A stretch of 64,000 bases of DNA. It comes from an uncultured Bacteroides sp. (lineage in GTDB: Bacteria; Bacteroidota; Bacteroidia; Bacteroidales; Bacteroidaceae). The stretch spans positions 1 through 64,000 of the forward strand of contig NZ_URFY01000021.1 in NCBI RefSeq assembly GCF_900547205.1, read 5' to 3'. Below are positions 9,119-17,203 of this stretch, piece after piece (within the stretch, counting starts at the first letter, position 1; the number at the start of each line of letters is the position of its first letter). A program made the position numbers and the translations under genes. The notes beneath the pieces are model-generated. The model did no database searches. It was not told the DNA's origin and worked only from the letters and a program-made list of their open reading frames with translations.

Positions 9119-10944
9119 GGACGGAAGAGATGCTTAAATTCGTGGGAATAGAGCCGGGATAAACCTTCGCGGTGGTCGATGGCTTCGCCAACAACGAGCA
9201 GGGTAGTCAGCGTCAACTTATTGTCGCGAACAATTTTAGCAAGGTCTTTCAGTTGTCCCCGATATATTTTCTCCTCTTTCCACGTCAGTTTATAACAGGC
9301 GGCTACAGGTGTTTCAGGCGGATAAGCCTGTAGAAGCTCCTCTTGCACCTGCTCCACGATGGCGGCACTCAGATAAATACACATCGTGCTTTGCGAGCGT
9401 GCCAAGAGATGGAGTTTTTCTTTCTCCGGCATGGGAGTCCTGCCTTCTCCGCGGGTAAGGATGATGCTTTGCACTTGCTCGGGGATGGTGAATTGCGAAC
9501 GAAGGGCAGCGGCAGCAGCCTGAAAAGAAGAAATGCCCGGAGTGATGTGGTAGTGCATTCCATATTGGTCGAAGAATGCCATCTGCTCGGCGATAGCCCC
9601 GTAGATGCACGGGTCGCCCGTGTGCAACCGCACTACCAGCAGTCCCCTGTCATAAAACTCCTTCATCAGCGAGAACTGTTCTTCCAGCGTCATATCTGCC
9701 GAACTTCTGACGGTGGCTCCCTGCTTGGCATAATGTGTCAATTCGCGTGGCACCAGACTCCCGGCATATAAGATAAGGTCTGCTTTCTCCAACATCCTCT
9801 TTCCTCGTACCGACACCAGTTCAGGGTCGCCCGGTCCGGCTCCTACTATTTCAATATGTCCGCGGCTACGGTCATTATCGGCAGAAAGAGCCACGGCAAA
9901 AGTGAAATTATTCCCTTCCGTCAATCCCCCTTTCTGTTTCTCTATCAGCAACCGTCCGAAACCGGAGGCACGAAGCGCACAACTCTCTGCTACGCCATAG
10001 ACTCCCGTCACTTCACGAACTTTCTCCGAAGGGTTCGGCACCTCGATATCCGCAAGTTCTCCTACCTTATATATATGCAGTTCACTAGCCGGAAACTCCG
10101 AATACAATTCCGCAATCAACGGCTCGTCCTTTTTAAGCTCAATCGTTGAGATACTTTTCACCGACAAGGGTGAAAGATGTCTTTGGCTCAACTCCTTTTT
10201 AATATAGGCGCCCACTCCGTCCGGCGGGCAATCTTTCTTGCATCCGGCCCCGATGTGGAGCACTTGCGGGAAGAAAGATAACGTCGGTAGGGGAGCCACA
10301 TATTCTTCGGGACCTACGGTTATCAGTAGTTTATACTCCGCTAGAGGAATCTCTTCATATCTATAATAGATATCTACGTGCTCGGGGCGGCTGCGTTCCA
10401 ATTCCTCCGTCCCTTTGTCTTTACTGCTGAGCAGCAAAGCCGTACGGTGCTTGTTGACGAAAAGAAAGATAGCCTGATTCATGGCAGATGGAGGGGCAGA
10501 CGTCTTCCAGCCGTATTGGGCGGCTAATGTGTCGAGTGCCCAAAGTTGTTGATTGTCACTTTGAGTAGTAACCACCGCTTCGCCCCCGGTGATTCCGGCG
10601 ATGATGCGCGCCCACTCGTTGCCACCCCCGATATGCCCGGATAAGACGGAAATTACGAATCGCCCTGTACTATCTACGTTGATAACTGCCGGATCGGCGT
10701 ACTTGCTACGGATACACGGGCCGATGCTCCGGACGCAAATGCCCAATGCGCCAATAAAGACAATGACGTTGAAATCGGAAAAATGTTCTTTTATGAACCC
10801 GCTGTACGAAGTGATAGTTTCGCACCCTTCCAATTCTTCTTTCGTATAAATCACGGATTCCGGTAACTCACGTTGTATGTTTCTTGCCATCGGCAGGCTC
10901 GACTCGGAGATTAAAACAATAGCAGTCTGAACTCTCTTTTCCAT
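9115..10944 (-). CDS. cbiG-cbiF: Fused cobalt-precorrin-5A hydrolase / cobalt-precorrin-4 C11-methyltransferase
   Basis: CbiG part, residues 1 to about 350: VIFIGALGICVRSIGPCIRSKYADPAVINVD and LSGHIGGGNEWA match the central domain of the hydrolase that opens the ring lactone, followed by the CbiG C-terminal domain (GAGCKKDCPPDGVGAYI). CbiF/CobM part, from about 362 to 609: GHIEIVGAGPGDPELVSVRGKRML, LHTGDPCIYGA and ITPGISSFQAAAA are SAM-methyltransferase motifs. I start at 10944 (MEKRVQ) because a perfect TAnnTTTG box at 10973-10980 lies just upstream; the longer start at 10983 would include it. First gene of a two-gene unit with cbiJ-cbiD. I see no riboswitch on this strand. Confidence 0.93.
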   Translation of the reverse strand: MEKRVQTAIVLISESSLPMARNIQRELPESVIYTKEELEGCETITSYSGFIKEHFSDFNVIVFIGALGICVRSIGPCIRSKYADPAVINVDSTGRFVISVLSGHIGGGNEWARIIAGITGGEAVVTTQSDNQQLWALDTLAAQYGWKTSAPPSAMNQAIFLFVNKHRTALLLSSKDKGTEELERSRPEHVDIYYRYEEIPLAEYKLLITVGPEEYVAPLPTLSFFPQVLHIGAGCKKDCPPDGVGAYIKKELSQRHLSPLSVKSISTIELKKDEPLIAELYSEFPASELHIYKVGELADIEVPNPSEKVREVTGVYGVAESCALRASGFGRLLIEKQKGGLTEGNNFTFAVALSADNDRSRGHIEIVGAGPGDPELVSVRGKRMLEKADLILYAGSLVPRELTHYAKQGATVRSSADMTLEEQFSLMKEFYDRGLLVVRLHTGDPCIYGAIAEQMAFFDQYGMHYHITPGISSFQAAAAALRSQFTIPEQVQSIILTRGEGRTPMPEKEKLHLLARSQSTMCIYLSAAIVEQVQEELLQAYPPETPVAACYKLTWKEEKIYRGQLKDLAKIVRDNKLTLTTLLVVGEAIDHREGLSRLYSHEFKHLFRP

Positions 10945-10972
10945 CTTTGGGATAATTAAATATGTAATGCTG

Positions 10973-10980
10973 CAAAAGTA
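10973..10980 (-). promoter_or_regulatory. -7 promoter box of cbiG-cbiF
   Basis: Minus strand reads TACTTTTG, a perfect TAnnTTTG match 28 bases before the chosen start. This implies a leader far too short for a cobalamin riboswitch. Confidence 0.55.
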
Positions 10981-11074
10981 CAATAATAATCAGTTTCCCT
11001 CTTTGCCGCCCTGTACTAATTTCGTATTCCTGAAAATAATTTTAGATATGTTATGAGATACAAATTAAAAATCT

Positions 11075-11082
11075 TATTTTTG
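11075..11082 (+). promoter_or_regulatory. -7 promoter box of the riboswitch-btuB unit
   Basis: TATTTTTG matches TAnnTTTG and lies just before the first conserved riboswitch bases. No clear -33 TTTG is seen at the usual distance. Confidence 0.5.
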
Positions 11083-11087
11083 CAGCG

Positions 11088-11255
11088 CTTTAGGTGATGT
11101 CTTCAATCGTTCGATTGAGCATAACAGGGAATCCGGTGCGAATCCGGAGCAGTGCCCGCTACTGTATCATCCATCTATCGAAAGTTCTCTACTGCCACTG
11201 TATTACGTATATGGGAAGGCGAACTTTCAGGATGAAGTCAGGAAACCTGCCAAAG
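11088..11255 (+). ncRNA. Cobalamin (adenosylcobalamin-type) riboswitch
   Basis: The leader holds the class hallmarks in order: the 5' segment TTTAGGTGATGTCTTC, the core AACAGGGAATCCGGTGCGAA and GAGCAGTGCCCGCTACTGTA, and the B12 box AGTCAGGAAACCTGCC at 11236-11251. A weaker stem TGTTCT/AGAACA (11274-11293) follows and could belong to the expression platform; the switching mechanism is not clear from sequence. It precedes the BtuB-like receptor and, 13 bases beyond that, cbiL, so B12 should repress both import and the C20 methylation step. Confidence 0.93.
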
Positions 11256-11324
11256 TATAATGAGTAGTTATCTTGTTCTCGGGGCTAAGAACATAAGCTA
11301 TTGGAAATTTAATCATAACACAAA

Positions 11325-13508
11325 ATGTTGAAAAAACTTGTTGTGACCACGATGTTGGTCAGTGTATGCTGTATTGTATCTGCCCAGATTACAATCAAAG
11401 GGCGTGTGTTAAACTCAGAGACAGGAGAACCTGTTGTCGGCGCGAATATTCGGGTGGACCATAGTCTGAAAGGGGGAACCACAAACGGGAAAGGAGAGTT
11501 TACTATCAAAGACCTGCCAAAAGGAAAACAGACGTTGCAGGTATCTCACGTCAACTATGAACCGAAGCGGTATGCCACTTCGAAGAGTGTAAATAATGCA
11601 GTGATACGCATGACCGAGAGCCACAATAATCTTAGCCAAGTCGTCGTGACCGGAACCGGAACGCACCGCCGGATGATTGACAGCCCCATCCCGGTGAATG
11701 TGCTTACGGCAAAAGACATTAGAGAATCCAACGTGACCAACCTCGAAGAAGCCCTTACCAAACTGACTTCCAACTTCTCTTTTTCCACCAGTGGCATGGG
11801 AACGGAAATGGTACTCAATGGGCTGAAAAGCGACTATATCCTCGTATTGATGAACGGACGCAAATTAGTGGGCGACGACGCATTGATGCGCGTCAATATG
11901 GCCAATGTAAAGCGCATCGAGATTCTGAATGGCTCGGCATCTGCACTCTATGGTAGCGATGCTATCGGCGGAGTAATTAATATCATTACGGACGACAGTA
12001 AGAATAAGGTGGACGCATCGAGCACTACGAAAGTGAGCGACAACGGGCGATTCTCGGAGGCTGTCAATCTGGATTTGAATGTTGGCAAACTATCTTCTTA
12101 TTCATCCTATCAGCGCCAGCAATCCGACGGTTGGCAACTCCATCCGATGAGCGAAACGGTGAGTAAGAAAGGGGAAGTGAAACTGGCGCCTACCGATAAG
12201 CAAGCTTTTACGGGCTATCATTCCAATACGGTGAGCCAGAATTTCTCGTATTCTCTCAACAACAAGACGACTTTGTATGCTCAGGGCTCTTACTACAACT
12301 TCCTGAACGACCGCCCTGTGACGGAATATAAATACAATATGTATCACGAGAATTATTCCTACGGTTTCGGAATGAAGTATATGGTGAACAAGAAAGCCTA
12401 TATCGACGCCGATTTCTATTCGGATAATTATGAATCCGCCTACGACTACATTCAGGAAAGCGGCGACTTCAAAATAGGCGAAAAGGAAACCCGTAAGAAA
12501 CAATATTATTATCGCGGCAACGTGAAGAGCATCGTCAAGCTGAATAGTCGAAACAAACTTTCTGCCGGGATGGAATATCTGGACGAAAAGCTGGAAAGCG
12601 AATCGGATAACATCTCCAACAAGACGCTTTATACAATGGCGCTCTATGCGCAGGACGAGTGGAAAATAGCCGAGGCACTGCAAGCAGTGGTCGGATTGCG
12701 CTATATCTATAACGAAACATTCGAAGACCATTTCACCCCGACTGCTTCCATCATGTATCGTGAAGGCGGTTTCCGCGGAAGATTATCGTTCGCAACAGGA
12801 TTCCGTACACCTACGCTGTCCGAGATTTATGCTACCGATGTAGCAAAGACTACCAATCGCTACACCATCGGAAACCTCGAACTGAAACCGGAAGAAAGCA
12901 AGAACTTCTCCTTCAATCTTGAATACACCCATTCGCGCTTCTCGGTTTCTGCCACCGCATTTATCAACAATGTGACGAATATGATAAACTACCGCACATT
13001 GAGCGACGAAGAAGCTGCACAGTACGGAGACTATGATGAAGTGCGCCAGCGCGACAATCTGGATAAAGTACGAATCAAAGGCGTCAACGTGAATGCGAAT
13101 GCCTATCTGGGGCTTGGCTTCAACTTGGGAGCAGGCTATACCTTGCTCGATGCCCGTAACCTGATAACGGATAGCCCGATAGACAAAAGTGTGAAATACT
13201 CCGGCAACGTCAATGCACAATGGTCTAAGAATTGGGGGCTGTATGGATTGAACATCAACATGATAGGCCGCGGACAGAGCAAGCGTTATTCCGAAACGTA
13301 TGATTATGATTCATCCGGCTTCATGCTGTGGGATTTGAATACGGGACATACGTTCAACCTGAAGTACTTCATTCTGAATGCCGGTCTGGGTGTTGAGAAC
13401 CTCTTCGACTGGAAGGACGACCGCCCTTGGAATACGAAGAAACCTTATGCTACCGTCACACCGGGAAGAGCGTTCTATGCAAGTCTGACCATTCGTTTTA
13501 AACAATAA
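11325..13508 (+). CDS. btuB: TonB-dependent outer-membrane receptor, BtuB-like (corrinoid uptake)
   Basis: Outer-membrane beta-barrel receptor that takes up cobalamin or other corrinoids using TonB energy. The 727 residues contain a signal peptide (cut near VSA-Q at about 21), a carboxypeptidase-regulatory-like domain (about 22-95, GRVLNSETGEPVVGANI), a plug (about 105-225, with LNGLKSDYILVLMNGRKL and NGSASALYGSDAIGGVINIIT) and the barrel ending in aromatic-rich RAFYASLTIRFKQ. The N-terminal extra domain is usual in Bacteroides and absent from E. coli BtuB. Substrate assignment rests on the riboswitch directly upstream and the cobalamin genes on both sides. Confidence 0.92.
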   Translation: MLKKLVVTTMLVSVCCIVSAQITIKGRVLNSETGEPVVGANIRVDHSLKGGTTNGKGEFTIKDLPKGKQTLQVSHVNYEPKRYATSKSVNNAVIRMTESHNNLSQVVVTGTGTHRRMIDSPIPVNVLTAKDIRESNVTNLEEALTKLTSNFSFSTSGMGTEMVLNGLKSDYILVLMNGRKLVGDDALMRVNMANVKRIEILNGSASALYGSDAIGGVINIITDDSKNKVDASSTTKVSDNGRFSEAVNLDLNVGKLSSYSSYQRQQSDGWQLHPMSETVSKKGEVKLAPTDKQAFTGYHSNTVSQNFSYSLNNKTTLYAQGSYYNFLNDRPVTEYKYNMYHENYSYGFGMKYMVNKKAYIDADFYSDNYESAYDYIQESGDFKIGEKETRKKQYYYRGNVKSIVKLNSRNKLSAGMEYLDEKLESESDNISNKTLYTMALYAQDEWKIAEALQAVVGLRYIYNETFEDHFTPTASIMYREGGFRGRLSFATGFRTPTLSEIYATDVAKTTNRYTIGNLELKPEESKNFSFNLEYTHSRFSVSATAFINNVTNMINYRTLSDEEAAQYGDYDEVRQRDNLDKVRIKGVNVNANAYLGLGFNLGAGYTLLDARNLITDSPIDKSVKYSGNVNAQWSKNWGLYGLNINMIGRGQSKRYSETYDYDSSGFMLWDLNTGHTFNLKYFILNAGLGVENLFDWKDDRPWNTKKPYATVTPGRAFYASLTIRFKQ

Positions 13509-13521
13509 AGAAAAGAAGAGC

Positions 13522-14217
13522 ATGAAGGAATTACAATCAGTATCTATCATTTCATTGGGTCCCGGAGGCAGCTCGATGATTACTCAGGAAGGGGCTGCTG
13601 CATTACGTGCTGCGGATGTGGTGTTTTGTCCGAAGACGAAAGATGGGTCGCGCGCAGCTGTTGTTCTTGAATCAATGAATTTGAAGACCGGAGCGGTAAG
13701 GTGTTACTCATTACCGATGAATAAGAATCGTGCGATGGCTTATGAAGCGTATGATAAAGTGCACGAAGAAGTCGTTCGTCTGCGTTCTGAGGGTCTGTCT
13801 GTGGCGATAGTTGCCGAAGGAGATGCCGGTTTTTATTCTTCCACTGCATACCTATCTGAAAAACTAAAGCAGGTCGATATTCCAGTGCAGCAGATTGCGG
13901 GTATTCCTGCATTTATTGCGGCTGCGGCTTCCATCGGTCTGCCGGTGGTGGAGCAGGAGGAGCGGTTGACTGTTTGGCCGGGTAAAGTGAACGAAGCACT
14001 GCTCGAACAGGTTGAAGCGGGCAATGAGGTTGCTGTGGTGATGAAACTGTCGCAGTGCGAAGCGGAGTTGAAAGAGTTTATCCGTTCGGATAGGAAGCTG
14101 GTGTGGCATTATTTTGAGAACGTAGGGACAAGTGATAGATTCTATACGTGCGACAAGGAAGAACTCCTAAATAGGAAGTTTCCATATTTCTCTTTACTGA
14201 TTATAAAGAGGCGATGA
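13522..14217 (+). CDS. cbiL: Precorrin-2/cobalt-factor-II C20-methyltransferase
   Basis: Transfers a methyl group from SAM to C20 of the corrin precursor. At 231 residues it shows the tetrapyrrole-methylase layout: SIISLGPGGSSMITQEGAAALRAADVVFCPKT at the start, VAEGDAGFYSSTAYLSEKL in the middle and IAGIPAFIAAAASIGLPVVEQEERLTVWPG after it. It begins 13 bases after the receptor gene, so it should share the riboswitch-controlled transcript. It is followed by a run of palindromes at 14243-14313. Whether the substrate is cobalt-factor II (CbiL) or precorrin-2 (CobI) is inferred from the anaerobic partners (CbiD, CbiG). Confidence 0.9.
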   Translation: MKELQSVSIISLGPGGSSMITQEGAAALRAADVVFCPKTKDGSRAAVVLESMNLKTGAVRCYSLPMNKNRAMAYEAYDKVHEEVVRLRSEGLSVAIVAEGDAGFYSSTAYLSEKLKQVDIPVQQIAGIPAFIAAAASIGLPVVEQEERLTVWPGKVNEALLEQVEAGNEVAVVMKLSQCEAELKEFIRSDRKLVWHYFENVGTSDRFYTCDKEELLNRKFPYFSLLIIKRR

Positions 14218-14242
14218 ATTGATATAACTATTTTGTCATCAT

Positions 14243-14313
14243 TCTCATACCCATGAGAAAAAATACTCATACCTATGAGAAAAAATACTCATAGGTATGA
14301 GTATTTTTTCTCA
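14243..14313. repeat. Tandem palindromes and 26-bp perfect hairpin after cbiL
   Basis: Arms 14254-14279 and 14288-14313 are exact reverse complements (26 bp) around an 8-base A/T loop. Each arm holds the palindrome CTCATACCTATGAG or its complement. A related shorter palindrome, TTCTCAT-ACCC-ATGAGAA (14243-14260), overlaps the left side. It lies in the 368-base gap between cbiL and cbiH-cbiC, which otherwise holds only a promoter box. It may act as terminator of the btuB-cbiL unit or as a binding site. Confidence 0.75.
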
Positions 14314-14534
14314 AAGCAATAAAACTGTTGAGAAAAAGCCTGTAGGTAAATTGTTGATTATTAGCTGAATAATAGTGGACTGACAAGCAACTTTTCTCAG
14401 TTTTTAGTTGGTGAGATTCTTTTCCCACACAAAAACGCCACATTTTCATCAGTTTTTGCTCCTGACCGGGTATGAAGGACTAAGTTTTGAGTGAGAAAAG
14501 CCTCTTTAGAAATTTCTATTGGAAGAATATTTAT

Positions 14535-14542
14535 TACTTTTG
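14535..14542 (+). promoter_or_regulatory. -7 promoter box of the cbiH-to-cbiB run
   Basis: TACTTTTG matches TAnnTTTG, 44 bases before the cbiH-cbiC start. No B12 box or other riboswitch core is visible between 14218 and 14585. Confidence 0.55.
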
Positions 14543-14585
14543 CATCAGTTGTGAGCCTGAAATATCCGGCTCTATATAATAAGGT

Positions 14586-15992
14586 ATGAAAAAAGATAAG
14601 ATAATAGTAGCAGGTATCGGTCCCGGTAGTCCGGAAGATATAACTCCTGCTGTCGTAAATGCGCTGAAAGAGTCGGATGTTGTAATTGGATATAAGTATT
14701 ATTTCCAGTTTATCACTCAATGGCTGACGGAAGGGACGGAGTGCATCGATACCGGGATGAAGCGTGAAAAAGCCCGTGCAGAATTGGCTTTTGAGTATGC
14801 AGAGCAAGGCAAAACGGTTTGTGTAATCAGCTCCGGCGATGCAGGAATTTACGGAATGGCTCCGCTGATTTATGAAATGAAGCGGGAACGGGAGAGCGGA
14901 GTGGAGGTCATTGTTTTGCCGGGAATCAGTGCTTTCCAGAAAGCTGCATCATTGCTGGGTGCGCCCATCGGTCATGATTTCTGCATCATTTCTTTATCCG
15001 ACCTGATGACCTCATGGGAAATTATCGAGAAAAGAATAGAAGCGGCAGCCGTTGCCGACTTTGTAACGGCTGTCTACAATCCCAAAAGTGAAGGAAGATA
15101 TTGGCAACTGCATCGGCTGAAAGAAATCTTTCTGGAAACCCGCTCACCGGAAACTCCGGTAGGATACGTCCGCCAGGCAGGGCGCGACGAAGAGAAGGTG
15201 GTAGTGACGACTCTTGGCGAATTTAATCCGGAAGAAGTAGATATGTTCACGGTCGTACTGATAGGCAATTCACAAACCTATCAGTTTGAGAGCCGAATGG
15301 TGACCCCTCGCGGCTACTACCGCACTCAGAACGAAGATGAAGTAGGAAAAGGACAGGAGATTATGATGAACTCTTTCCGAAAAATCGAGGCGGAAATGCA
15401 GGAGAAGGAGATAGACCTTGACCGGAAATGGGCTCTTTTCCATGCCATCCACACGACGGCGGACTTTGAAATGGAAAAGCTGGTGTATACGGATAAGGAT
15501 GTGGTGAAAAACTTATATCAACAGATAGTCGGTGGGCAGATTAAAACGATTGTCACCGACGTGACGATGGTGGCTGCGGGCATACGTAAAGGGGCTTTGC
15601 AACGTCTGGGCGTAGAAGTGAAATGCTACCTTTCCGACGAACGTGCCGTAGAGCAGTCGAAGAAGCGGGGAACCACTCGTTCGCAGGAAGCCATCCGGCT
15701 GGCGGTGGAAGAACATCCCGACGCTCTCTTTGTATTTGGCAATGCGCCTACGGCGCTCATCGAGCTCTGTGACCAGATAAGGAAAGGAAAAGCGCATCCT
15801 TCGGGTGTCATAGCTGCTCCCGTGGGCTTCGTACACGTCAAGGAATCGAAATATATGATAAAGACATTTACGCACGTCCCTAAGATTATTGTACAGGGAA
15901 GGCGGGGAGGAAGCAATCTTGCCGCTACGCTGGTGAATGCCATTTTGTGTTTTGACGATGCGCAGGGACTTCGTCCCGGCAGGGATGTTTAA
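14586..15992 (+). CDS. cbiH-cbiC: Fused cobalt-precorrin-3B C17-methyltransferase / cobalt-precorrin-8 methylmutase
   Basis: N-terminal CbiH/CobJ (about 1-250): VAGIGPGSPEDITPAVVNAL, VCVISSGDAGIYGMAPLIYE and VLPGISAFQKAASLLGAPIGHDFCIISLSD are methylase motifs; this enzyme methylates C17 and contracts the ring. C-terminal CbiC/CobH (about 270-468): WALFHAIHTTADFEMEKLV carries the expected catalytic-site histidine of the methyl shift, and VIAAPVGFVHVKESK and GRRGGSNLAATLVNAIL follow. The two activities are not consecutive steps. It heads seven tightly packed plus-strand cobalamin genes with gaps of 0-26 bases or 4-base overlaps, so one operon is likely. Confidence 0.93.
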   Translation: MKKDKIIVAGIGPGSPEDITPAVVNALKESDVVIGYKYYFQFITQWLTEGTECIDTGMKREKARAELAFEYAEQGKTVCVISSGDAGIYGMAPLIYEMKRERESGVEVIVLPGISAFQKAASLLGAPIGHDFCIISLSDLMTSWEIIEKRIEAAAVADFVTAVYNPKSEGRYWQLHRLKEIFLETRSPETPVGYVRQAGRDEEKVVVTTLGEFNPEEVDMFTVVLIGNSQTYQFESRMVTPRGYYRTQNEDEVGKGQEIMMNSFRKIEAEMQEKEIDLDRKWALFHAIHTTADFEMEKLVYTDKDVVKNLYQQIVGGQIKTIVTDVTMVAAGIRKGALQRLGVEVKCYLSDERAVEQSKKRGTTRSQEAIRLAVEEHPDALFVFGNAPTALIELCDQIRKGKAHPSGVIAAPVGFVHVKESKYMIKTFTHVPKIIVQGRRGGSNLAATLVNAILCFDDAQGLRPGRDV

Positions 15993-16018
15993 CTTATAGA
16001 TGCGTTAATAAACTGGCA

Positions 16019-17203
16019 ATGCAGAAATTTCATATTATAGGAATTACGGATAGTCGGGAAGTCTCTTTCAGTAAGGAGGTTCAGGCTTTGATATCCCGTT
16101 CTCATGTTTTCTCAGGAGGGAGAAGGCATCATGAGATAGTGGCGGGATGGCTGCCGGAAGCAGCCGTGTGGATTGACATTACTGTTCCTCTCGACAATGT
16201 ATTCGTGCACTATGCCGATTATCAGGATATAGTAGTCTTTGCTTCGGGCGACCCTTTATTTTTCGGCTTTGCCAACACCGTGATGCGCAAATTGCCTGAA
16301 GCGGTTGTACAGGTTTATCCGGCTTTCAATTCTTTACAACTTCTGGCGCATAAGTCATTGCTGCCTTATCACGGAATGCGGACAATCTCTCTGACGGGCA
16401 GGCCGTGGAAAGCACTGGATGAGGCTCTCGTTTCCGGTGAAGCACTGATAGGTTTGCTTACTGACAGGGAGAAAACTCCTGACGCTATAGCATCCCGAAT
16501 GAAAGAATACGGATATGATAACTACCGCATGATTATAGGTGAGCGACTGGGAAATGAAGATGAAACGGTGCTTGAATATACCATCGATGAAGCAATCGGG
16601 AAACGTTTTGCCATGCCCAATTGCGTGATTCTGAAACGTATGGCAGTCCGTCAACGGCCGTTCGGAATCCCGGAAGAACAGTTTGACTTGCTGGACGGAC
16701 GGGTCAACATGATAACAAAAATGCCCATCCGTCTTTTGTCATTGAGTTTATTGGATTTGAGAAACAAGTCGGTGCTATGGGACATTGGTTTCTGTACGGG
16801 TTCCGTCTCCATTGAAGCAAAGCTGCAATTCCCACAACTTGATATTATATCTTTCGAGAAGAGAGCGGCGGGCGAACAATTGATGATGGAAAACAGCCGT
16901 CGGTTTGGCTGTCCGGGGATAACGGCAGTCATCGGAGACTTCCTTGAAATGCCTTTGACGGAATATCCGCTCCCCGATGCAGTATTTATCGGAGGACACG
17001 GAGGAAAGTTGGAAGAAATAGTAAAGAAAGTCTGCGCCTTATTGCCTGTGGGCGGAACGTTGGTGTTCAATTCTGTGTCGGCAGACAGTCGGAATACGTT
17101 TGAAAAAGCCTTGGCGGAAAGCGGAATGGAGCTTGAACAAGTGATACGTCTTACCGTAGACGAACATAACCCAATAGATACCCTGAAAGCCATTAAACGA
17201 TGA
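16019..17203 (+). CDS. cbiE-cbiT: Fused cobalt-precorrin-7 C5-methyltransferase / cobalt-precorrin-6B C15-methyltransferase (decarboxylating)
   Basis: Equivalent to CobL. The CbiE half (about 1-200) has FHIIGITDSREVSFSKEVQALISRS and FASGDPLFFGFANTVMRKLP. The CbiT half (about 218-394) has LLDGRVNMITKMPIRLLSLSLL and the SAM site WDIGFCTGSVSIEAKLQFP near residue 253, then DAVFIGGHGGKLEEIVKK. It methylates C5 and C15 and removes the C12 acetate carboxyl. Its TGA overlaps the ATG of cbiA by four bases (17200-17203), suggesting coupled translation. Confidence 0.93.
   Translation: MQKFHIIGITDSREVSFSKEVQALISRSHVFSGGRRHHEIVAGWLPEAAVWIDITVPLDNVFVHYADYQDIVVFASGDPLFFGFANTVMRKLPEAVVQVYPAFNSLQLLAHKSLLPYHGMRTISLTGRPWKALDEALVSGEALIGLLTDREKTPDAIASRMKEYGYDNYRMIIGERLGNEDETVLEYTIDEAIGKRFAMPNCVILKRMAVRQRPFGIPEEQFDLLDGRVNMITKMPIRLLSLSLLDLRNKSVLWDIGFCTGSVSIEAKLQFPQLDIISFEKRAAGEQLMMENSRRFGCPGITAVIGDFLEMPLTEYPLPDAVFIGGHGGKLEEIVKKVCALLPVGGTLVFNSVSADSRNTFEKALAESGMELEQVIRLTVDEHNPIDTLKAIKR

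Noticed and set aside
12102..12731. A long minus-strand frame (209 codons) inside btuB
   Set aside because: It lies fully inside a receptor gene with clear domains; its translation is hydrophobic and histidine-rich without motifs, a usual shadow of a barrel gene.
14218..14585. A second cobalamin riboswitch before cbiH-cbiC
   Set aside because: I looked for the B12 box and core motifs in this gap and found none; only palindromes and a promoter box are present.
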